Source: Microbacteriaceae bacterium UBA963 (GTDB taxonomy: Bacteria; Actinomycetota; Actinomycetes; Actinomycetales; Microbacteriaceae). From it: DNA of 8,704 nucleotides. Each line of letters starts with the position of its first letter. Within the stretch, counting starts at the first letter, position 1. The stretch spans positions 1 to 8,704 of the forward strand of contig DBCH01000145.1 of NCBI GenBank assembly GCA_002292955.1, read 5' to 3'. Positions 5,107-8,704 of the stretch are shown piece by piece. The translations under genes were made by a program, and so were the position numbers. The notes under the pieces were generated by a model. It was not told the DNA's origin, made no database searches, and saw only the letters and a program-made list of their open reading frames with translations.

Positions 5107-5114
5107 ATGAAAAC
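5096..5114. promoter_or_regulatory. Candidate operator 2 upstream of pobA
   Basis: This site shares CCATTGAATGA (5100-5110) with the site before the regulator gene, and both keep the pattern TTnnCATTGAATGnnAA; 6 of 9 arm positions are symmetric. It overlaps the regulator's stop codon and lies about 85 bp before the pobA start, where an activator or repressor could act. No convincing -35/-10 pair was found between it and pobA. Confidence 0.5.
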
Positions 5115-5199
5115 TTTGTCGAAGGTCTAACCAAAACCCGATTTGCTTTCCTCTAGACGTTGGGCGGGCGAGACTCGACCCCGAAACAAGGAGAAAACA

Positions 5200-6387
5200 A
5201 TGGCCACACAAATGAAGACCCAGGTCGCCATCATGGGAGCCGGCCCCTCGGGTCTGCTGTTGGCGCACCTGCTGCAACGCTCGGGCATCGATTCCATCGT
5301 GATCGACGGCAAGAGCCGTGAAGAGATTGAGGGCACGGTTAAGGCCGGCATCGTCGAGCAGCCCGCCGCCGAGGTGCTCGTGGGATCCGGCGCCAGCGCG
5401 CGCGCCATGAACAAGGAGTACGAACACCACGGAATCATCTTTGACTTCGATGGCGGAAGCCACCGATTCGACTTCACCAAGCTCGTCAACAAGTCGGTGT
5501 TCCTGTTCCCCCAGCACGAGGTGCTGATTGACCTGATTGCCGCTCGCATTGCCGCCGGCAACGCGCCGCTCTTCGAGCACCTCGCCGAGAAGATCATCGA
5601 CGAAAACACCAACAACCCCAAGGTTGTGGGCAAGACGGCCACGGGAGAAGAGTTCGAAATCTCGGCCGACGTTGTCATCGGCGCCGACGGTTCGGCCTCC
5701 ATCGCGCGCATCGCGGTGAACGGTTCGCAGACCTCCGGATTCTTCCGCGAGTACCCCTTTGCTTGGTACGGCATTCTCACCGAAGCACCCATGAGCTCCG
5801 ACGAGCTCATTTACTCGCGCTCCGAGGAGGGCTTCGTGCTCATCTCCACGCGCACGCCCGAGGTGCAGCGCATGTACTTCCAGTGCGACCCCACCATGGA
5901 TCCCAACTCGGTGACCGATGACGAGATCTGGGCCAAGCTACAGCTCGGCGTCAAGGTTGAGCTCAAGCGCGGACCCATCTTCCGCAAGGACGTGCTCCGC
6001 TTCCGCTCGTTCGTGGCCTCGGGACTGCGCAACAACCGCATCTTCCTCGCCGGCGACGCCGCCCACACGGTTCCGCCCACGGGCGCCAAGGGCATGAACC
6101 TCGCGTTCTCCGACGTACTGTGGCTCAACCAGGCACTCAACGCCTTCTTCAACGAAGGCACCGAGGCGCTCATGGACTCTTACCAAGAAGATGCGCTCGA
6201 CCGCATTTGGAAGGCCCAGAACTACTCGTACTGGATGACGTCGATGCTGCACATCGCCCCCGACGCCACCGAGTTCGACAAGAAGCGCCAGGTGGGCGAG
6301 CTCTACTCGGTGTGTGACTCGGAGTTCGCCCGCCAGTACGTGGCCGAGGGCTACACCGGTTGGAAGTACGGCGCGGCCTGGAAGTAG
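5200..6387 (+). CDS. pobA: 4-hydroxybenzoate 3-monooxygenase (FAD-dependent)
   Basis: PobA hydroxylates 4-hydroxybenzoate to protocatechuate using FAD, O2 and NAD(P)H. The 395-residue protein (Pseudomonas enzyme: 394) has the FAD-binding GAGPSG (13-18), GADG (161-164) and the second FAD motif GDAAHTVPPTGAKG (285-298). Substrate-site residues known from the Pseudomonas enzyme are all found: Y205, S216, R218, Y226, P293 and Y385. Two arginines of the pyridine-nucleotide region (R42 and R44 in Pseudomonas) are T46 and K48 here, so cofactor preference may differ. I chose ATG 5200 over an upstream in-frame ATG at 5143 because AAGGAG lies 6 nt before it and the Rossmann strand then starts normally. 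No pca genes lie in the window, so protocatechuate must be used by genes elsewhere. Confidence 0.95.
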   Translation: MATQMKTQVAIMGAGPSGLLLAHLLQRSGIDSIVIDGKSREEIEGTVKAGIVEQPAAEVLVGSGASARAMNKEYEHHGIIFDFDGGSHRFDFTKLVNKSVFLFPQHEVLIDLIAARIAAGNAPLFEHLAEKIIDENTNNPKVVGKTATGEEFEISADVVIGADGSASIARIAVNGSQTSGFFREYPFAWYGILTEAPMSSDELIYSRSEEGFVLISTRTPEVQRMYFQCDPTMDPNSVTDDEIWAKLQLGVKVELKRGPIFRKDVLRFRSFVASGLRNNRIFLAGDAAHTVPPTGAKGMNLAFSDVLWLNQALNAFFNEGTEALMDSYQEDALDRIWKAQNYSYWMTSMLHIAPDATEFDKKRQVGELYSVCDSEFARQYVAEGYTGWKYGAAWK

Positions 6388-6412
6388 CTTCCGACGCTCA
6401 CGCACCTCACTG

Positions 6413-6440
6413 TGGCGCCCCCTCGAGAGAGGGGGCGCCA
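6413..6440 (+). terminator. GC-rich hairpin after pobA
   Basis: A perfect 12-bp stem TGGCGCCCCCTC (6413-6424) / GAGGGGGCGCCA (6429-6440) with loop GAGA lies 25 bp past the pobA stop. There is no T run, a form often seen in high-GC Actinobacteria. Confidence 0.65.
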
Positions 6441-6468
6441 TCGCGTGAACCTGATCTGCAATTCGTCC

Positions 6469-6474
6469 TAGTCT
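6469..6474 (+). promoter_or_regulatory. Candidate -10 box of pdxH
   Basis: TAGTCT fits TANNNT and lies 16 bp before the pdxH ATG, between the pobA terminator and the Shine-Dalgarno. A weak -35 (GTGAAC, 6445-6450) sits 18 bp upstream. Confidence 0.3.
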
Positions 6475-6490
6475 GAAGGTGGAGGCACTC

Positions 6491-7150
6491 ATGGAATCGC
6501 TCACACGGCACACCGATTACGGCAACGAGGGTCTGACAGAGGCGCAAGCCGGAACTGATCCGTATGCTCTGCTCGCGGCGTGGATTACGGTCGCCGAGTC
6601 GGCCGACATCTTCGAGCCCAATGCCATGGTGCTCTCTACCGTCGGCGCTGACGGTTCACCGTCGTCACGAACGGTTCTTCTCAAGGGGCTCAACGACGCA
6701 AGTTCACCCGACGTCGGGCTCGAGTTTGTCACCAACTACCTCTCGCAAAAAGGACGCGCACTGGCGGCGCACGATCGCGTCTCGCTGCTGTTCCCCTGGT
6801 ACGGGCTCAAGCGTCAGGTGATTGTGTCGGGGCGCGCGCAACGGACAGACGCGATCACGAGTGACGCCTTCTTTGATCGTCGCCCGCACGGCGCGCGCTT
6901 GGCGGCGATTGCCAGCGACCAGTCTGAGCCCGTCGACAGCCGCGACACGCTCGATGAGCGCATGGCTGTGCTCGAGGATCAGTACCCCGAGGGCGAACAC
7001 ATTCCCCGACCCGAGAAGTGGGGCGCCTTCCGGGTCGTGCCCGACCGGTTCGAATTCTGGGCGGGGCGCTCGAAGCGTTTCCACGATCGCCTTGTTTTTG
7101 CTCGCAGCGAGACGTCAACCGGTTGGACCGTCACGCGTCTGCAGCCGTAA
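6491..7150 (+). CDS. pdxH: Pyridoxamine/pyridoxine 5'-phosphate oxidase
   Basis: PdxH oxidises pyridoxamine or pyridoxine 5'-phosphate to pyridoxal 5'-phosphate with FMN and O2, the last step of PLP salvage. The 219-residue protein (E. coli: 218) carries the FMN-binding RTVLLKG (60-66), the family block VSLLFPWYGLKRQVIVSG (97-114), FFDRRPHGARLAAIASDQS (127-145), then FEFWAGRSKRFHDR (187-200), with R196 and H198 matching E. coli R197 and H199, and the usual C-terminal RLxP ending (RLQP). ATG 6491 is preferred to an in-frame GTG at 6479 because GGAGG (6481-6485) sits 5 nt before it. It is convergent with the DUF4349 gene, with only 5 bp between stops and no terminator. All key residues are intact. 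Confidence 0.95.
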   Translation: MESLTRHTDYGNEGLTEAQAGTDPYALLAAWITVAESADIFEPNAMVLSTVGADGSPSSRTVLLKGLNDASSPDVGLEFVTNYLSQKGRALAAHDRVSLLFPWYGLKRQVIVSGRAQRTDAITSDAFFDRRPHGARLAAIASDQSEPVDSRDTLDERMAVLEDQYPEGEHIPRPEKWGAFRVVPDRFEFWAGRSKRFHDRLVFARSETSTGWTVTRLQP

Positions 7151-7155
7151 CGTAG

Positions 7156-8175
7156 CTACTTCTTGGGTTGAGGCTTTCGGGCGCGCGGGGCCGGCTTTCT
7201 TGCGAGTGTCTTTGCTGCGACAGGCTTTGCGTGGGCGGTAGCTCGGGCTCGAGCCCGCCGGATTAGCGGAATCGCAATCGCCGCGGCGATGCCGGCCAGC
7301 ACAATCAGCACCCCGAGCCACGGCAACACGAATCCGATGGCCACGCCCGCTAGCGACAGCGCTGTGCCGATGCTGTTCCAGCCGTTCACAATGCCATCAA
7401 GGAAAGTCAGGTTGCTCGCTTCGCCCACAGAGGTTGAGGTGACATCAACCGAAATAGACGTCATCTCAATCTGGCTATCGAAGTAGTCGCGCTGCGCGAT
7501 GAGCGAATCGAGCTCGGACTGGCGGGCCGAGATGGCGGCCTCCGCGGCGAGCAGATCAGAAACGTTGGCCGCCGATGACTGTAGGCCGCGAAGAGACGCG
7601 AGGCTCTCGGTGAGGGAGGCGATGCGGGCAGCGAGGTCGGCCTGCTGGAGCCCCACGTCGTACTGGCTCTGGTTGTACGACGACACCCGGCCGAGCTCCT
7701 TGAGCTCGCCAATAACGGCATCGGCTTTTTCGGTGGGCACGCGGAGTGTGAGCGAGACGTATTCGGCGGGTCCCGTGCCACCCAGGATGGCGTCACCCTT
7801 CACCCCGGAGAGGGGAACGACAATGCCTCCGCCCGTGCTTTCTGAGCGGTTCTCGACGTAACCTCCCGCAGCATCAGCAATCGCGGCGGCTTGATCGGCG
7901 GTGCCGGCGGGGTCGTTTGCGGTGAGCGACAACCATGTCGTCGTGATGGTGGAGGCACCACCGATGCCGTCGCTGGACAGCGCGCTGGACCCGTCCAGGG
8001 AGCTCTTCACGCTCTCATTGCCCATGCTGGGGTCCACCGCGATATCAGGCGCTGAAGAATCCACTGATGATGACGTCCCAGCGCCGGTGTCGGTGCCCAT
8101 GTGTGAGCATCCGGCGAGGGTAAGGGCGAGCAGTGCCGCGGCTCCCGCGGTGAGAAATCGTGTCTTGCGTGTCAT
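7156..8175 (-). CDS. DUF4349 lipoprotein with C-terminal membrane anchor
   Basis: The 339-residue product starts with a lipoprotein signal (MTRKTR, hydrophobic 8-20, lipobox LAGC with C23). A Ser/Gly/Asp-rich spacer (24-72) is followed by the DUF4349 domain at about 76-250: beta strands TTTWLSLTANDP and YVSLTLRVPTEKADAVIGEL around a predicted coiled coil at about 174-235 (LQQADLAARIASLTESLASL, EAAISARQSELDSLIAQRDY). A long hydrophobic segment (273-304) and a Lys/Arg/Ala/Pro-rich tail of about 35 residues follow. The protein therefore seems held by both a lipid and a transmembrane helix, with a basic cytoplasmic tail. The function of DUF4349 is not known. The ATG at 8175 has no Shine-Dalgarno but follows a well-placed TATCGT box. 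Confidence 0.85.
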   Translation of the reverse strand: MTRKTRFLTAGAAALLALTLAGCSHMGTDTGAGTSSSVDSSAPDIAVDPSMGNESVKSSLDGSSALSSDGIGGASTITTTWLSLTANDPAGTADQAAAIADAAGGYVENRSESTGGGIVVPLSGVKGDAILGGTGPAEYVSLTLRVPTEKADAVIGELKELGRVSSYNQSQYDVGLQQADLAARIASLTESLASLRGLQSSAANVSDLLAAEAAISARQSELDSLIAQRDYFDSQIEMTSISVDVTSTSVGEASNLTFLDGIVNGWNSIGTALSLAGVAIGFVLPWLGVLIVLAGIAAAIAIPLIRRARARATAHAKPVAAKTLARKPAPRARKPQPKK

Positions 8176-8181
8176 ACGTCA

Positions 8182-8187
8182 ACGATA
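8182..8187 (-). promoter_or_regulatory. -10 box of the DUF4349 gene, leaderless arrangement
   Basis: Read on the minus strand, TATCGT (8187-8182) lies 6 nt before the ATG, the spacing expected when transcription starts at the first codon. No ribosome site is present. No good -35 is seen. Confidence 0.4.
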
Positions 8188-8221
8188 TGGTCAGAAATGG
8201 GCCGATAACCGGCAGATTGCC

Positions 8222-8270
8222 TGTGAATAAGTGGATAACGTGGGAACAAGTTATCCACAAGTGTGGACGA
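8222..8270. promoter_or_regulatory. Cluster of DnaA-box-like sequences upstream of nrdA
   Basis: Four 9-mers fit or nearly fit the DnaA box: TGTGAATAA (8222-8230, reverse of TTATTCACA, matching TTATNCACA), AGTGGATAA (8230-8238, one mismatch), TTATCCACA (8251-8259, perfect) and TGTGGACGA (8262-8270, reverse of TCGTCCACA, one mismatch to the actinobacterial TTGTCCACA). Two form a 9-bp inverted repeat, GTGGATAAC (8231-8239) with GTTATCCAC (8250-8258). DnaA is known to bind the nrdAB promoter in E. coli. Confidence 0.6.
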
Positions 8271-8276
8271 CACGCC

Positions 8277-8288
8277 CACAATATGTGG
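8277..8288. promoter_or_regulatory. NrdR-box-like site 1
   Basis: CACAATATGTGG lies in the palindrome-like CCCACAATATGTGGG (8275-8289) and matches the NrdR consensus CACWATATWGTG at 9 of 12 positions. It lies just upstream of the -35 candidate. Confidence 0.45.
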
Positions 8289-8290
8289 GG

Positions 8291-8319
8291 TTGGGCAACT
8301 GTCAGTGCCCCTGTATATA
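8291..8319 (+). promoter_or_regulatory. Candidate nrdA promoter
   Basis: The -35 TTGGGC (8291-8296) and -10 TATATA (8314-8319) are 17 bp apart. Transcription would start near 8326, giving a leader of about 40 nt before the GTG. Confidence 0.5.
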
Positions 8320-8323
8320 GTGG
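8310..8323. promoter_or_regulatory. NrdR-box-like site 2 over the nrdA -10
   Basis: CCTGTATATAGTGG matches the NrdR consensus ACACWATATWGTGT at 10 of 14 positions and covers the -10 candidate. Its ATAT core is 34 bp from that of site 1. Paired boxes about three helix turns apart over the promoter are the usual NrdR layout. Confidence 0.5.
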
Positions 8324-8365
8324 TCAAGCGTCCTTATCGACGCAAGACAAAAATCGGGAGTTTAG

Positions 8366-8704
8366 GTGTCAATCACAGTCGTAAAGCGCAACGGTCAGCG
8401 GGAATCGTATGACGCAAACAAGATCAACCTCGCCATCGAAGAGGCATCCTCAGGGCTGCCCGACTCGATCGCTTGGGTGACCCAGATTGCCACCGAGCTG
8501 GAAATCACTCTGTTTGACGGCATCACGACGCAACAGCTCGACGAAGCGGTGATTCAGGTTGCCCTGCAGAACGTGAAAGACGACCCGGCTTTCGACGTCG
8601 TTGCCGCCCGCCTGCTGCTCAAGACCATTTACAAGCGCGTGCTGGGCGACTTCAGCAACCGCGAGCAGCTCATGGCGCTGCACCGCGAACACTTTGCCCC
8701 CAAC
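8366..8704 (+). CDS. nrdA: Class I ribonucleotide reductase large subunit, N-terminal ATP-cone (partial)
   Basis: The frame is open from GTG 8366 to the window edge and gives 113 residues. GGGAG (8356-8360) lies 5 nt before the start. The first 30 residues, beginning with ITVVKRNGQRESYDANKI, are an ATP-cone, the allosteric activity site, and the following block (GITTQQLDEAVIQVALQNVK then VVAARLLLKTIYKRVLGD) is typical of actinobacterial NrdA. The enzyme reduces ribonucleotides to deoxyribonucleotides in the cytoplasm. A cone argues against class Ib NrdE, which usually lacks it; class II or III enzymes can also have a cone but fit this sequence less well. Catalytic cysteines lie beyond the window. 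The upstream DnaA-like and NrdR-like sites support an nrd identity. Confidence 0.85.
   Translation, partial: MSITVVKRNGQRESYDANKINLAIEEASSGLPDSIAWVTQIATELEITLFDGITTQQLDEAVIQVALQNVKDDPAFDVVAARLLLKTIYKRVLGDFSNREQLMALHREHFAPN

Noticed and set aside
4870..5580. Long minus-strand open frames opposite the regulator gene and pobA, and at 5938-6513
   Set aside because: They are opposite-strand shadows of well-conserved GC-rich genes, with no recognisable domains or ribosome sites.
8222..8290. DnaA-box cluster considered as a chromosomal or plasmid origin
   Set aside because: There is no dnaA, dnaN or rep gene nearby and no AT-rich unwinding stretch; the position directly upstream of nrdA better fits promoter control.

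Overview
The window looks like chromosomal DNA from a moderately GC-rich actinobacterium, most likely a relative of the Microbacteriaceae. The clues are the sequence style of PobA, PdxH and the NrdA N-terminus, a DUF4349 lipoprotein, a MazE6-like antitoxin, GTG starts, and several apparently leaderless starts with a TANNNT -10 box just before the ATG. The family assignment is an inference.

Layout: (1) 2-427, the C-terminal half of an EamA/DMT permease. (2) 440-512, an intact tRNA-Ala(CGC) with its terminator. (3) 513-3231, an accessory stretch marked by two further copies of the 3' part of that tRNA, at 1576-1639 (64 bp identical) and 3194-3231 (37 of 38 bp). These split the stretch into two tandem segments. 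Segment A carries an HTH-MNT nucleotidyltransferase antitoxin and a HEPN (HepT-like) toxin. Segment B carries one secreted LPSTG wall-anchored protein. Neither has an integrase. Strong hairpins lie beside each tRNA copy. (4) 3243-3491, a small TFIIB-type zinc-ribbon protein whose stop lies 12 bp past the last tRNA copy, so tRNA-Ala and this gene were probably neighbours before the insertions. (5) 3712-4275, a MazEF-type toxin-antitoxin operon, the second such system within 3.5 kb. (6) 4342-6387, an IclR-family regulator and pobA (4-hydroxybenzoate 3-monooxygenase). A shared 11-bp motif, CCATTGAATGA, lies before each gene and is a candidate operator. (7) 6491-7150 pdxH, convergent with (8) 7156-8175, a DUF4349 lipoprotein with a C-terminal membrane helix. 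(9) 8176-8365, a divergent control region with DnaA-box-like and NrdR-box-like sequences, leading into (10) the N-terminal ATP-cone of a class I ribonucleotide reductase large subunit (8366 to window end; GTG start).

The most interesting part is 440-3231: a tRNA-Ala site that appears to have gathered two small integrase-less cargo segments (one toxin-antitoxin, one surface protein) in tandem. The pobA/IclR operator pair and the nrdA control region are the next best leads.
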